A stretch of DNA of 64,000 nucleotides, taken from contig NZ_JTGN01000003.1 in the NCBI RefSeq assembly GCF_000797495.1, positions 42,679-106,678 of the forward strand, written 5' to 3'. A model generated the notes under the pieces. The model saw only the letters and a program-made list of their open reading frames with translations, did no database searches and was not told the DNA's origin. This DNA is from Robinsoniella peoriensis. Lineage in GTDB: Bacteria; Bacillota; Clostridia; Lachnospirales; Lachnospiraceae. Shown here piece by piece: positions 8,305 to 19,635 of this stretch (the first letter of the stretch is position 1; every line of letters starts with the position of its first letter). A program made the translations under genes and the position numbers.

Positions 8305-8982
8305 TTAATTTGATCCAAAAAGATAATTTACATATTTTGCAGAAGTTTCTGTTCGTTCAGAACTTGCTACCGGACAGAGAATGACCGGACTGTAACTTGC
8401 CATCTGTGAATCCTTGATCAATTTGCTGTCTTCAATACGGAGTCCACACGTATATTCCGTCCCTGTATCATTATCTTTGCCAGTCATAAGGTAATCCTTA
8501 TATTTTTCATAATCAGCCTCCGAAAGAATTCCTTTCCAGTCCTGGAATGCCCCGGCACCTGCATAATACTCAAATAAATCTTCCGGTACAATCATAAGAT
8601 CCAGATCTCCCGTCGACATAACCGCCATGACTTTTGTAATACTGCTGACCGTCATCTGATCCTGCTGGTCCAGATTAATCATTGCAGATGCATCAAAGGT
8701 AACCTGCTCTCCTGTTTCCTCAAAGCCCGCTGCCTTTACAAAACCATCCGTAAGCGGTGAACCTTCCGTATCCACCATGTTCGTATTCAGTGCCATGACA
8801 TACAGACCGGTTTTGATCTGTTTCCCCTTATAGATATCTACACCAAGCCAGACAATAACAACAATTATTGCAAGAATAACCAGCACAAACTTGTAATAAT
8901 CCCAGAAATACTGTAATTTCCCTTTAAATGTCATGTCTTTTAACTTTGCTTTTTCCTCTGTTGCCTTCTCCTTAAATGACAT
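8305..8982 (-). CDS. Hypothetical single-span membrane protein
   Basis: 225 residues. A charged cytoplasmic N-terminus (KEKATEEKAKLKDMTFKGKL) precedes one span (FVLVILAIIVVIVWLGVDIY, about 32-52) and an extracytoplasmic domain of ~170 residues with alternating beta-like segments (TGLYVMALNTNMVDTEG; GDLDLMIVPEDLFEYYAG). The phrase STGDLDLMIVPEDLFEYY recalls periplasmic-binding-like folds but I cannot assign a family. It is probably co-transcribed with 7716-8219. Function unknown. Confidence 0.6.
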   Translation of the reverse strand: MSFKEKATEEKAKLKDMTFKGKLQYFWDYYKFVLVILAIIVVIVWLGVDIYKGKQIKTGLYVMALNTNMVDTEGSPLTDGFVKAAGFEETGEQVTFDASAMINLDQQDQMTVSSITKVMAVMSTGDLDLMIVPEDLFEYYAGAGAFQDWKGILSEADYEKYKDYLMTGKDNDTGTEYTCGLRIEDSKLIKDSQMASYSPVILCPVASSERTETSAKYVNYLFGSN

Positions 8983-9111
8983 CTTCTGATTTTGCTCCTT
9001 TTTCGTTTGTTTACCAACTAGTTTAACATAAATAAGGACGAACGTCTATCTCGTTCGTCCTCACTTTTTGTAAAATTTCTCTAAAAAATATTAAACTGAA
9101 GTTACCAGATA

Positions 9112-11112
<2,001 letters not shown>

Positions 11113-11123
11113 CCGTTAGTCAT

Positions 11124-11152
11124 ATATTAGTTAAATTACTCCATTTGTGCAA
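11124..11152 (-). promoter_or_regulatory. Sigma-A promoter of groESL
   Basis: Minus strand TTGCAC (11147-11152), 17-base spacer, TAATAT (11124-11129). The predicted start falls at the upstream edge of CIRCE. Confidence 0.75.
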
Positions 11153-11314
11153 CTGTACGATTTCGTTCTATATACTTTTAATCTCTTTATAACTTTTATT
11201 TTCTCTTATATACTCTTATTTTCTTACTTTTTATGTTTTTATATTTTTTTTATAAAATATATGATTCCTTTATTTATGGTAACTATTCCCGGAAAAATTC
11301 CCGTAAAATAACAT

Positions 11315-11346
11315 AAGGTGTGACATTTCATAAACATGCCACACCT
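11315..11346 (-). terminator. Hairpin after the 11372-12121 gene
   Basis: AGGTGTGGCAT / ATGTCACACCT stem on the minus strand with one mismatch, followed by TTATGTTATTTT. A plausible terminator for the upstream membrane-protein/DUF4489 operon. Confidence 0.55.
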
Positions 11347-11371
11347 CTAACCGGTACGAAAATTCCCCATA

Positions 11372-12121
11372 TTAATAAACACAGCTTTTAATCTCATTTA
11401 TCAGCGTATCCAGACCCAGATCATTGCAGTCGTTAATCAGCCCCGAAATAATAAACTGCTCAAAAGACTTTTTCATCTTTTCTCTGTCGTTTACTTCTGC
11501 TACCTGGATGGTATTTTCTATTAATTTAATATTTTCTTCGTTCATCTCATTTTTATGTTCACAGTTAGAAAGCAGCTGATTGAGTTCTGTTACCAGTGGG
11601 CCTTTGTTTTCGTGTGGTATACTCAATTTATGGGGAGGCTCCGCTATCTCTTCTGCTTCCACGGTTTCTATCACTTTTAATTCTTCCATGATCTTCCCTT
11701 CACCTGATAACTCTATATGATAAATTGTTGTATCATCATTCTCTGCAATAAGACGAATTAATAACTCATAGATTTTACTGTTAAATAAACTGTTCTCAGA
11801 ATAAAAACTATATATTTCTCCGCTAATCAGCCCCAAATGAACGCCTTTACGGTTTTTAACGTTGTGAAACCAGACCATCCATGCCGATGTGCCTATAACA
11901 AGTACGGTAAGCATAAGAATCGTGCAGATAAGCCGGTAACTTGCGAGTGAAATAAAGATGCCTAATAATACATAAAGTACCGGTAATTTTTCTTCCGTTA
12001 ATGTACCTTTCCACAGATGTGCTGTATACGATAATTGAACCATATGGTTATCCCATTTCATGGTTCCGCCATCAATATCTATTGTAGCATTTTCAACTAT
12101 ATTATTAATCTGCCTGGCCAT
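11372..12121 (-). CDS. Unrecognised two-span membrane protein
   Basis: 249 residues. A short N-terminal beta-rich part (NATIDIDGGTMKWDNHMVQL) is followed by two close spans (LPVLYVLLGIFISLASYRL and CTILMLTVLVIGTSAWMVWF, about 45-85), a PH-like stretch (GVHLGLISGEIYSFYSENS, KIYELLIRLIAEND) and an acidic helical tail. The N-terminal order, a short strand region then paired spans then beta segment, is reminiscent of DUF6232-type proteins, but this is a guess. It overlaps the upstream DUF4489 gene by 17 bases and has an excellent AGGAGATATA ribosome site, so it is co-translated with it; a link to the Cys-rich surface proteins is inferred. Confidence 0.55.
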   Translation of the reverse strand: MARQINNIVENATIDIDGGTMKWDNHMVQLSYTAHLWKGTLTEEKLPVLYVLLGIFISLASYRLICTILMLTVLVIGTSAWMVWFHNVKNRKGVHLGLISGEIYSFYSENSLFNSKIYELLIRLIAENDDTTIYHIELSGEGKIMEELKVIETVEAEEIAEPPHKLSIPHENKGPLVTELNQLLSNCEHKNEMNEENIKLIENTIQVAEVNDREKMKKSFEQFIISGLINDCNDLGLDTLINEIKSCVY

Positions 12122-12830
12122 TTATATCTCCTTCTACAAAATTTCTTTTTTTACTATCAGCAACAATTGCTATCAGGACCGGGTTTGTAATCATCACTGA
12201 TCCAACTGTCTGCTGTCCCATAATCTCAATAAATACACTGTAATTGATCCACGGTGTACTATAAGAATCACAATCTATTGCGGAAAATGTAACTACATTG
12301 CTTTCCGTTACCATGTCATTTCTAAAATAAGAACAACCCGAACTCAGAGGCAGCGGCATCATTTGGTTTTTTTCCTGCTTGAAAATCTGAAACTTCAGCC
12401 TGGTTCTTGCATTCATACTTAAAATATTACAGGAAAAGCTCAGTTCCGTATTAAAATGCCGGCATTCTGCCGTGTTTAAATTAACAGAGACTACATTATA
12501 TGCAGTTCCTTTTTCTATTCCTTCCGGTAAGATCATACCTCCGAAAGAAGAAGACTTGCAAAACACATCTGTACAGTCGGGCGATTGCTCATCCTGACAG
12601 TTATCTTTGCATTCATCATTGCATTTTTCTTTGCATTTTTCTTTATCATTTTCTCTGCAATCTTCCTCACAATTTGAGAATGTATTTTTTTTCCCATTAA
12701 AGTTATTCTGCGCATACGACCGGTTATTGCAGCATGGCTGTTGCATTGCCCTTGTATTGGCATTTGTTCTCATCCCTCTGTTAGGCTGACTATTTCCACG
12801 TCTCTGAGAGTAAAACAATCCATTATACAT
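12105..12830 (-). CDS. Cys-rich DUF4489-type protein, long paralogue
   Basis: 241 residues. A low-complexity N-terminal third (Asn/Gln/Arg-rich, then Cys spaced by 3 or more charged residues, e.g. KEKCKEKCNDECKDNC) is followed by a beta-sandwich-like domain with the DUF4489 pattern GTAYNVVSVNLNT, LSFSCNILS, LKFQIFKQEKNQMMPLP and VMITNPVLIAIVAD. It is clearly paralogous to the next upstream gene. Such proteins are found in spore-forming Clostridia and are suspected to be spore-surface or coat components; that is inference. No signal peptide. The start follows AAGGAG by 10 bases. Confidence 0.65.
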   Translation of the reverse strand: MYNGLFYSQRRGNSQPNRGMRTNANTRAMQQPCCNNRSYAQNNFNGKKNTFSNCEEDCRENDKEKCKEKCNDECKDNCQDEQSPDCTDVFCKSSSFGGMILPEGIEKGTAYNVVSVNLNTAECRHFNTELSFSCNILSMNARTRLKFQIFKQEKNQMMPLPLSSGCSYFRNDMVTESNVVTFSAIDCDSYSTPWINYSVFIEIMGQQTVGSVMITNPVLIAIVADSKKRNFVEGDINGQAD

Positions 12831-12854
12831 AGGCTACAGCTCCTTAATAAAATG

Positions 12855-12929
12855 TGCATAGATAGAATATTTCTCAGATACTCTATCTATGCAAACATTT
12901 TTATGCTAATTGACCTGCTGCCAGGTCAA
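12855..12929. other. Two intercistronic hairpins between DUF4489 genes
   Basis: A 12-bp perfect stem TGCATAGATAGA / TCTATCTATGCA (12855-12893) and an 8-bp stem TTGACCTG / CAGGTCAA (12910-12929). On the minus strand neither is followed by a T run, so they look like processing or expression-balancing structures rather than a strong terminator. Confidence 0.55.
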
Positions 12930-12983
12930 CAAGACTTAAGACTATACCACCGGTATATTCCTAACTCTTCATTTACAGTTCTG

Positions 12984-13550
12984 TTAACATCCGCAAGAGG
13001 AGTTATCAACAACAATTGCTGATAATGTTGCATTATTAATTGCAGTTACGCCTACAGTTGCAACGCCTGCAACAGTAGCTACTACACTATAAGTGCAGCA
13101 TTCTTCATCACAAATATCACAGTCACAAACGAAGAATGTGAACGTATTACTGTCTGTAATTGCTACAAGGCGTGAAAATACCCATGTTGGTCCTACAGGA
13201 ATCGGAGTCAACTGGCCTTTACACTGTTTAAATACCTGGAAATTCAGGGAAATAATTGCAGCCGTTGTATTGATATTGCTGGCAAACTCAAATTTGATAC
13301 ATGGATTCTCAAATCCTCTTGTATCTACATTTACGGTTGCTACCGTATAAGCTGTGCCTGCAATTGTTGCCAATGGAAGTGTAACTGACCCTGGAGTACC
13401 GCATTTAATTGTAGTTCTGTTTGGTCTAATATTTTTACGTTTTTCACATTTGCAGAATAATTTACATTCGCAGTCACGAGATTTATCACAACAGCAATCA
13501 CAATGACGATCACAATCACAATCACAAATCAATTCTTTTATTTCACTCAT
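12984..13550 (-). CDS. Cys-rich DUF4489-type protein, short paralogue
   Basis: About 188 residues from the start behind AGGAGG (13550). An extreme N-terminal Cys/Asp block (CDCDCDRHCDCCCDK, then CECKLFCKCEK) precedes a DUF4489 domain (GTPGSVTLPLATIAGTAYTV, FEFASNINT, LNFQVFKQCKGQLTPIP, FVCDCDICDEECCTYSVV, NATLSAIVVDN). The Cys density suggests metal binding or disulfide cross-linking on a spore surface; that is inference. Paralogue of the following gene; the two have diverged mostly in the N-terminal Cys region. Confidence 0.7.
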   Translation of the reverse strand: MSEIKELICDCDCDRHCDCCCDKSRDCECKLFCKCEKRKNIRPNRTTIKCGTPGSVTLPLATIAGTAYTVATVNVDTRGFENPCIKFEFASNINTTAAIISLNFQVFKQCKGQLTPIPVGPTWVFSRLVAITDSNTFTFFVCDCDICDEECCTYSVVATVAGVATVGVTAINNATLSAIVVDNSSCGC

Positions 13551-13672
13551 ACCAAGACCTCCTATGATCTTTCTTAATCTCAAAATTTATACCAAATTAG
13601 GTATAAAACATTATATTCGTAAATACAATTATTGTTACTTACTATTTTGAGTTCCCATACATAGACAGGCAT

Positions 13673-13738
13673 AAAAAAACCTGGTACATTCGCTTCCCCA
13701 AACTTTTAATCAGTCAGGACAGGTTCCATGTACCAGGT
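13673..13738 (-). terminator. codY terminator
   Basis: Minus-strand stem ACCTGGTACAT / ATGTACCAGGT (11 bp) enclosing a 38-base loop, followed by a TTTTTTT run. It lies just behind the codY stop. Confidence 0.85.
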
Positions 13739-13746
13739 ATAAACAA

Positions 13747-14529
13747 CTATTTTGTTTTCTGCGCTCTTAATTCTTCCAGTTCTTCAAAGATATAATCATT
13801 GATAACTTTAATATAAGTTCCTTTCATTCCTGAGGATCTGGATTCGATTACTCCGGCGCTTTCGAACTTACGCAGGGCATTAACGATTACGGATCTGGTA
13901 ATTCCAACCCGGTCTGCAATCTTACTTGCTACCAGAATGCCTTCTGTTCCGTCCAGTTCTTCAAATATGTGGGTAATTGCCTCAAGTTCTGAGAAAGATA
14001 AGGTGCTGATTGCAGATTTTACAATTTGTATCTTTCTGCTCTCTTCTGCACTTTCTTCATTAACTGAGCGCATCATTTCCAATCCTACAACTGTAGTGCC
14101 GTATTCACTCAGGATAATATCATCAATCTCATACTGGGTATCAAACTTGTACATAAAAACAGTTCCAAGGCGTTCACCTGCAATATCAATAGGATTAATG
14201 ATTGCACGGTAGTTTTTGATATCCTCTCCAACAAAGCCCAGGGTTTCCAGATTTACATTTTCTTTTGTGGACAGTATACCTAATAATCTTTCATTAAGCA
14301 TGTTGTCTATATGTCCGCCTACTTTATCAACAATCAACTCCTTGATTTCTTCGACACCATCACAAAGACTGACACCCAGAACTTTTCCTTTTTTACTGAT
14401 AACCAGAATATTGGATTCCAATATTTCTGTCAGCACCGTGCATATATCATTAAAAACGACCTTACTGGAATTATTGTTATGCAATAGCTTGTTGATTTTC
14501 CTTGTTTTATCTAACAATTGTACACTCAT
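13747..14529 (-). CDS. codY: GTP- and branched-chain-amino-acid-sensing repressor CodY
   Basis: 260 residues from MSVQLLDKTRKINKLL, the usual CodY N-terminus, behind AGGAGG; the longer frame adds 19 non-conserved residues. An N-terminal GAF domain binds branched-chain amino acids, and the C-terminal winged helix reads KIADRVGITRSVIVNALRKF with ESAGVIESRSSGMKGTYIKV. It represses nitrogen, amino-acid and transport genes in rich conditions. A near-consensus CodY box lies 70 bases upstream (14599-14613), suggesting autoregulation. It follows topA, but a hairpin separates the two. Confidence 0.97.
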   Translation of the reverse strand: MSVQLLDKTRKINKLLHNNNSSKVVFNDICTVLTEILESNILVISKKGKVLGVSLCDGVEEIKELIVDKVGGHIDNMLNERLLGILSTKENVNLETLGFVGEDIKNYRAIINPIDIAGERLGTVFMYKFDTQYEIDDIILSEYGTTVVGLEMMRSVNEESAEESRKIQIVKSAISTLSFSELEAITHIFEELDGTEGILVASKIADRVGITRSVIVNALRKFESAGVIESRSSGMKGTYIKVINDYIFEELEELRAQKTK

Positions 14530-14598
14530 ATTTAGCCTCCTATCTTCCATTGTTTCTATTCTACATACTGTTTCACGATAATACATATTTTATCATAT

Positions 14599-14613
14599 AA
14601 TTTTCTGAAAATC
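14599..14613. promoter_or_regulatory. CodY box upstream of codY
   Basis: AATTTTCTGAAAATC matches 14 of 15 bases of the established CodY motif AATTTTCWGAAAATT, about 70 bases before the codY start. Supports negative autoregulation. Confidence 0.75.
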
Positions 14614-14672
14614 AATCGGTTTCTTGTGATAATCAATTATTTTTCACAACAACTGCAAATAATTCAGACGAT

Positions 14673-14711
14673 AGAAAAAGAATGCCCTGTTTTCAAGAGC
14701 ATCCTTTTTCT
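14673..14711 (-). terminator. topA terminator, bidirectional-looking
   Basis: AAAAAGGATGCTC, loop, GGGCATTCTTTTTC: a short imperfect GC stem flanked by A and T runs, beginning in the topA stop codon. Confidence 0.7.
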
Positions 14712-16797
14712 ATTTTGCCTCATTTTGTTTCGATTTATCCTCAACATATCCGCACTGTTCATCTGCGCAGACCAGTTTATTTCCTTTTTCAAGCATTACA
14801 CCGCCGCAATTCGGACACTTTTCTTTGGAAGGTTTCTGCCAGGACATGAAATCACATTCCGGATTATCTTCACATCCGAAGTATTTTCTTCCCTTTTTCG
14901 TTTTACGAAGAACGACTTCTTTTCCACATTTCGGACAGGCCACGCCAATCTTCTCCAGATATGGTTTGGTATTTCTGCAGTCAGGGAATCCCGGGCATGC
15001 CAGAAATCTTCCATGAGGTCCATATTTAACAACCATGTTGCGCCCGCATTCCTCACAAATTACATCAGTTACTTCATCTTCGATCTTAACCTGCTCTAAT
15101 TCCTTCTCTGCTGCTTCTACTGCCATTTCCAGATCAGGATAAAAATTGCTGACAACTGTTTTCCAATTTACAACCCCTTCCTCCACTTTATCCAAAAGGG
15201 ATTCCAGATTTGCCGTAAAGTTTACATCAACGATACTTGGGAATGCCTGCTTCATCATATTGTTCACGACTTCGCCAAGCTCCGTCATATACAGATTCTT
15301 GTTTTCCTTAGCAACATACCGGCGTCCCAATATGGTGGTAATGGTTGGCGCATAGGTACTTGGACGTCCAATCCCCAGCTCCTCTAAGGATTTAACAAGG
15401 GTTGCCTCTGTATAATGTGCAGGAGGCTGTGTAAAATGCTGTTTATAATCAAATTCTTTTAAAGATAATTGCGAATCTTTGGAAATCCCTTTCAGAAGGA
15501 CATTTCCGCCAGTTTCTTCTTCATCACTGTCTGTGTAAACTGCCAGGAAACCATCAAATAACAGCTTAGATGCCGCTACGGTAAAACGGTATTCGCCTGC
15601 TGCAATCTTAACGGATGTGGTCTCATAGCGGGCATTCTCCATACGGCTCGCTGCAAAACGTTTCCAGATCAGCTGATAAAGACGATATTGATCTCTTGAC
15701 AGGGACTCTTTCATGGATATAGGAGTCCTAATAATATCACTGGGACGGATTGCTTCATGGGCATCCTGAATCTTCTTACCGTTTTTCTTCTTTTCCTCTA
15801 CTATGGAAGAAACATACTCTTTTCCATATTCCTGTTCGATATAACCTCTGGCCTGAGCATCTGCTTCTTCCGAAATACGGGTAGAATCGGTACGCAGATA
15901 GGTGATCAGACCTACTGTTCCATTTCCCTGAATCTCAATTCCTTCATAGAGCTGCTGAGCCAGACGCATCGTCTTCTGTGTAGAGAAGTTCAGCACTTTA
16001 GATGCTTCCTGCTGCAGGGTACTGGTTGTAAATGGAAGCGGTGCTTTTTTTATACGCTCCCCTTTTTTAATATCCGATACTTCATAGCTTGCATTTTCCA
16101 GATCTGACAGAATAATATCCAGTTCCTCTTTGGATGTAATCTGCATTTTTTTCTTGTCTGTGCCATAGAACTTTGCCCGTAAAGGCTTTTTCTCACCCTT
16201 TACCACAAAATCTGCTTCCAGTGTCCAGTACTCTTCCGGAATAAATGCATTGATCTCATCTTCCCTGTCACCAATAATACGCAGTGCAACAGACTGAACC
16301 CTTCCGGCACTTAATCCACGTTTTACCTTCGCCCATAAAAGAGGGCTGATGCGGTAACCAACCATACGGTCCAGCATTCTTCTTGCCTGCTGAGCGTCCA
16401 CCAGGTCCATATCAATATCTCTTGCGCTCTTAAGAGATGTCTTAACAGCGTTTTTTGTTATTTCATTAAATGTAATCCGGTACATCTTATCTTCTTCCAG
16501 CTTCAAAGCCTTTGACAGATGCCAGGATATTGCTTCTCCTTCGCGGTCAGGGTCAGTTGCGAGATACACTTTATCCGCTTTCTTGGCAGCTTTTCGAAGT
16601 CCTGCCAGGATATCTCCTTTACCACGAATTGTGATGTATTTAGGCTCATAGCCATGTTCTACATCGATTCCCATCTGGCTCTTTGGCAGATCACGGACAT
16701 GTCCGTTTGATGCCGCCACTTCATAATTTGCCCCCAGGAATTTTTTAATTGTCTTTACTTTAGTAGGAGATTCTACAATCACCAGATATTTCGCCAT
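14710..16797 (-). CDS. topA: DNA topoisomerase I
   Basis: About 695 residues. Toprim domain at the start (KYLVIVESPTKVKTIKKFLG; TDPDREGEAISWHL), the CAP-like active-site region GLITYLRTDSTRISEEA with the catalytic Tyr near residue 300, and three C-terminal four-Cys zinc ribbons (CEECGRNMVV, CPKCGKEVVL, CPNCGGVML, about 565-690). Type IA enzyme that relaxes negative supercoils. The start at 16797 follows GGAGGAATAT. It lies directly downstream of dprA and comM, a Firmicute order in which trmFO, xerC and hslVU, often found before codY, are absent here. Confidence 0.97.
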   Translation of the reverse strand: MAKYLVIVESPTKVKTIKKFLGANYEVAASNGHVRDLPKSQMGIDVEHGYEPKYITIRGKGDILAGLRKAAKKADKVYLATDPDREGEAISWHLSKALKLEEDKMYRITFNEITKNAVKTSLKSARDIDMDLVDAQQARRMLDRMVGYRISPLLWAKVKRGLSAGRVQSVALRIIGDREDEINAFIPEEYWTLEADFVVKGEKKPLRAKFYGTDKKKMQITSKEELDIILSDLENASYEVSDIKKGERIKKAPLPFTTSTLQQEASKVLNFSTQKTMRLAQQLYEGIEIQGNGTVGLITYLRTDSTRISEEADAQARGYIEQEYGKEYVSSIVEEKKKNGKKIQDAHEAIRPSDIIRTPISMKESLSRDQYRLYQLIWKRFAASRMENARYETTSVKIAAGEYRFTVAASKLLFDGFLAVYTDSDEEETGGNVLLKGISKDSQLSLKEFDYKQHFTQPPAHYTEATLVKSLEELGIGRPSTYAPTITTILGRRYVAKENKNLYMTELGEVVNNMMKQAFPSIVDVNFTANLESLLDKVEEGVVNWKTVVSNFYPDLEMAVEAAEKELEQVKIEDEVTDVICEECGRNMVVKYGPHGRFLACPGFPDCRNTKPYLEKIGVACPKCGKEVVLRKTKKGRKYFGCEDNPECDFMSWQKPSKEKCPNCGGVMLEKGNKLVCADEQCGYVEDKSKQNEAK

Positions 16798-16821
16798 ATA
16801 TTCCTCCACGAGATAAAACCT

Positions 16822-17898
16822 CTATATTTTTTCATAAAAATTCTTTGCCGATTCCTTCACCAATCCCTTTAATTGCAGGGATATAAGTACTCCCGTCAGC
16901 TCCTTAACCTGTAGATTTGTAGCGTTTAAAATCTGATTCAGGCTTTTAGAGTTGAAATCCAGACAACTATACACCAAATTTTCTTTTGTTTCAAGTGTTA
17001 TCTTACTTTTTTTGTTTTTACTTTCTTTTTCCCTCTCCTGCCCCAGTTCTTTTAAGAGGTCGTCAACCCCTGTAATAATACCGGCTCCCTGGGCAATCAG
17101 AAGATTACTTCCCTTACTTAATTCATCATTCATTCTTCCGGGAACAACATAGACTTCACGCCCCTGTTCCAAAGCACAGTCGGCTGTAATAAGTGAACCG
17201 CTTTTTACTTTTGCCTCAACTACAATCACCACATCAGACAGCCCGCTGATGATCCGGTTGCGCATTGGAAAATGAATCGGCAATGGCTGGGTTCCCGGCG
17301 GATATTCAGACAGAATACCGCCCTGCCGGGTCAGACGGTCATATAAATCCCGATTTCTTTTTGGATAGCAGATATCCACACCGCTGCCAAGAATCCCAAA
17401 ACTGCTGCCCCCTGCCTCTAATGCCCCCTGCTGTCCAAATCCATCCACGCCAAGCGCCATACCGCTAATGATCTGAATGCCCCGGGCTGCCAGTTTTTTC
17501 CCGATTTCCTCCGCCATCTGTCTGCCATATCCGCTGCAGCGCCTGGCTCCTATAATCGCCGCCGAGTACGTTTTTTCCCGTGGCAGTTTTCCTTTTAAAA
17601 AAAGTCCGAAAGGCGGATCCGGAATTTTTTTTAAACGCTCCGGATACGCCGGATGTCCAATGCTGATAAAGTCTATTCCCTTTTTTCTTCTATTATGATA
17701 TTCTTTGTCAATATCTGTGTTATTTTTAGCCTGAATCAGAACCTTCTTTTCTGTCTCATTTAGAAAAACCAGTCCGTTTATTTCTTTTTCTCTCGCAAAG
17801 AACAAGTGCCTGGGATCTCCAAAATAGTCTGTCAAACGACTTATCTGGTTTCTGTATATTCCTTTTATACCACAAATCCAATACCAGTATTCTTCCAT
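16822..17898 (-). CDS. dprA: DNA-processing protein DprA/Smf
   Basis: About 358 residues. Rossmann-like DprA core: AAIIGARRCSGYGRQMAEEI, IISGMALGVDGFGQQGALEA, LGSGVDICYPKRNRDLY, FPMRNRIISGLSD, VVVEAKVKSGSLITADCALEQ, VYVVPGRMND, and a C-terminal winged-helix-like DML1 region. It loads RecA on incoming single-stranded DNA in competent cells and is also conserved in non-competent species. I prefer the second ATG (MEEYWYW), which is spaced 6 bases from GGAG; the first is too close. Confidence 0.95.
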   Translation of the reverse strand: MEEYWYWICGIKGIYRNQISRLTDYFGDPRHLFFAREKEINGLVFLNETEKKVLIQAKNNTDIDKEYHNRRKKGIDFISIGHPAYPERLKKIPDPPFGLFLKGKLPREKTYSAAIIGARRCSGYGRQMAEEIGKKLAARGIQIISGMALGVDGFGQQGALEAGGSSFGILGSGVDICYPKRNRDLYDRLTRQGGILSEYPPGTQPLPIHFPMRNRIISGLSDVVIVVEAKVKSGSLITADCALEQGREVYVVPGRMNDELSKGSNLLIAQGAGIITGVDDLLKELGQEREKESKNKKSKITLETKENLVYSCLDFNSKSLNQILNATNLQVKELTGVLISLQLKGLVKESAKNFYEKI

Positions 17899-17910
17899 TT
17901 CCATCTCCTT

Positions 17911-19446
17911 TCATACCTCCCAAAATTTTTTATCAATACTCCGGTAGCAGATTGCTTCACTTATATGCTCTGCTTTAATAATTTCGGAACCATCCATATC
18001 TGCAATGGTTCTGGCTACCTTAATAATCCGGTGATAGGCCCTTGCGCTCAATTCAAACCGTTCAAATGCCAGTTTCATCAATGATGCTTCCTGCTTACCA
18101 AGCCGGCAGAACGTCTGAATTCCTCTTTCTGTTAAGTCAGAGTTAAAACGAAAAGGTGTTCCTTCATAACGCGCAAGCTGAACTTTTTGCGCTATCTCAA
18201 CTCTTTTCCGGATTATTTCGGAACTTTCATTTTTCTTTTTTTGTGCCAGATCCCTGTATGAAACTGCCGGAGCTTCTATGGCGATATCCATCCGGTCCAG
18301 CAGCGGTGCACTGATTCTTCCCAGATATTGGCGCACTTCATTTTCTGTACAGGTGCACTTGTTGATATCCGGGTAGTGTCCGCACCGGCAGGGATTCATT
18401 GCCGCCGCAAAGAGAAACTTTGCCGGAAAGCGGTAACTGCCTCCCATTCTGTTAATGCATACCTGGTGATCTTCCATAGGCTGGCGCAAAACCTCAAGTG
18501 TTTCTTTTTTAAATTCAGGAAGTTCATCCAGAAAGAGAATTCCATTATGTGCTAGGCTGATTTCTCCGGGTTTGGGATTCAATCCGCCTCCGATCAGGGC
18601 TTTGGGAGTTATTGTGTGGTGAGGTGACCGATAGGGCCGAAGATGAAGCAGAGGAGATGTGGCAGGAAGAATTCCTGCAACGCTGTAGACCTTTGATATT
18701 TCAAGACTTTCCGGCAGTGTTAATGGCGGCAGAATGGTTGGAAGGCGCCTGGCAAGCATAGACTTTCCGGAGCCAGGCGGACCGATCAAAAGCAGATTGT
18801 GCATACCCGCTGCTGCTACCTCCGCTGCACGCTTTACTGCCTCCTGACCGTTAATATCACTGAAATCCTCCTTTTGCTGTCCGTATGGCTCCGCAAACAG
18901 TGCTTCCACATCCACGTAACCCGGCTCAATTTTGGCAGTCCCATTGAGATAATCCATGGCTTGTCCCAGGTTATCTACACCAATGACACTGATTCCTTTA
19001 ATGACAGAACCTTCTGTCAGGTTCTTTTTTGGAATGATACATTTGCTAAATCCCATTTTCTGAGCCAGGGATACGATGGATAAAACCCCCGGTATGGCAT
19101 TTATTTCCCCATTTAAGCTGAGTTCACCCACGACCAGTACATTTGTCATAGTCTTTTGGGAAATAAAGCCGTATGAGCCCAATATGGCGATTGCAACAGG
19201 CAAATCAAATCCTGATCCGTTTTTCTTTAAATCAGCCGGTGCCAGATTAACGGTAATCCGTTTGGGAACAATACGAATCCCGGCATTTCGGATGGAAGTC
19301 CTCACCCGCTCCTGTGCCTCTTTTACCTGGGATGACAGATATCCCACCATAGTAAACATAGGCAGCCCGTCACTGACATCCGCCTCTACACGGACCAGCC
19401 TGCTTTCTACGCCGTAAATAACTGCAGACATAACTGTGCTAAACAA
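17911..19446 (-). CDS. comM: YifB/ComM family Mg-chelatase-like AAA ATPase
   Basis: About 511 residues from a TTG start (FSTVMSAVIYGVESRLV), correctly spaced behind GGAGG and matching family N-termini; the ATG of the longer frame lies in the ribosome-site region. ChlI-like N-domain (residues 1-170) with DLPVAIAILGS, then AAA+ core: Walker A LLIGPPGSGKSMLARRL (about 220), Walker B GILFLDELPEF, sensor-type MNPCRCGHYPD, and a C-terminal Mg-chelatase domain (LSARAYHRIIKVARTIADM). ComM is a helicase for branch migration during transformation in Gram-negative bacteria. Seven bases separate it from dprA. Confidence 0.93.
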   Translation of the reverse strand: MFSTVMSAVIYGVESRLVRVEADVSDGLPMFTMVGYLSSQVKEAQERVRTSIRNAGIRIVPKRITVNLAPADLKKNGSGFDLPVAIAILGSYGFISQKTMTNVLVVGELSLNGEINAIPGVLSIVSLAQKMGFSKCIIPKKNLTEGSVIKGISVIGVDNLGQAMDYLNGTAKIEPGYVDVEALFAEPYGQQKEDFSDINGQEAVKRAAEVAAAGMHNLLLIGPPGSGKSMLARRLPTILPPLTLPESLEISKVYSVAGILPATSPLLHLRPYRSPHHTITPKALIGGGLNPKPGEISLAHNGILFLDELPEFKKETLEVLRQPMEDHQVCINRMGGSYRFPAKFLFAAAMNPCRCGHYPDINKCTCTENEVRQYLGRISAPLLDRMDIAIEAPAVSYRDLAQKKKNESSEIIRKRVEIAQKVQLARYEGTPFRFNSDLTERGIQTFCRLGKQEASLMKLAFERFELSARAYHRIIKVARTIADMDGSEIIKAEHISEAICYRSIDKKFWEV

Positions 19447-19635
19447 TCTGCTACCTCCTTTATTCAATTAGATAAGTTGTTGGAAAATCCTTCAAAAGAA
19501 TTTTGAAGAAAAGAATGCTGCTCTTGAGCATGTTTGAAAACCTAAAGCAGTTTTATCCAGTATACACTGGTTTACATAAAATTGCAAATATTTTTTCAGA
19601 TATAAATAAAATAAAAATGCAAACGCCAGACCCTG

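Noticed and set aside
12855..12929. Terminator between DUF4489 genes
   Set aside because: Stems are good, but no T run follows on the coding strand; kept only as unexplained hairpins.
14626..15099. 157-codon plus-strand frame
   Set aside because: Antisense to topA zinc-ribbon coding sequence; the hydrophobic translation is a by-product.
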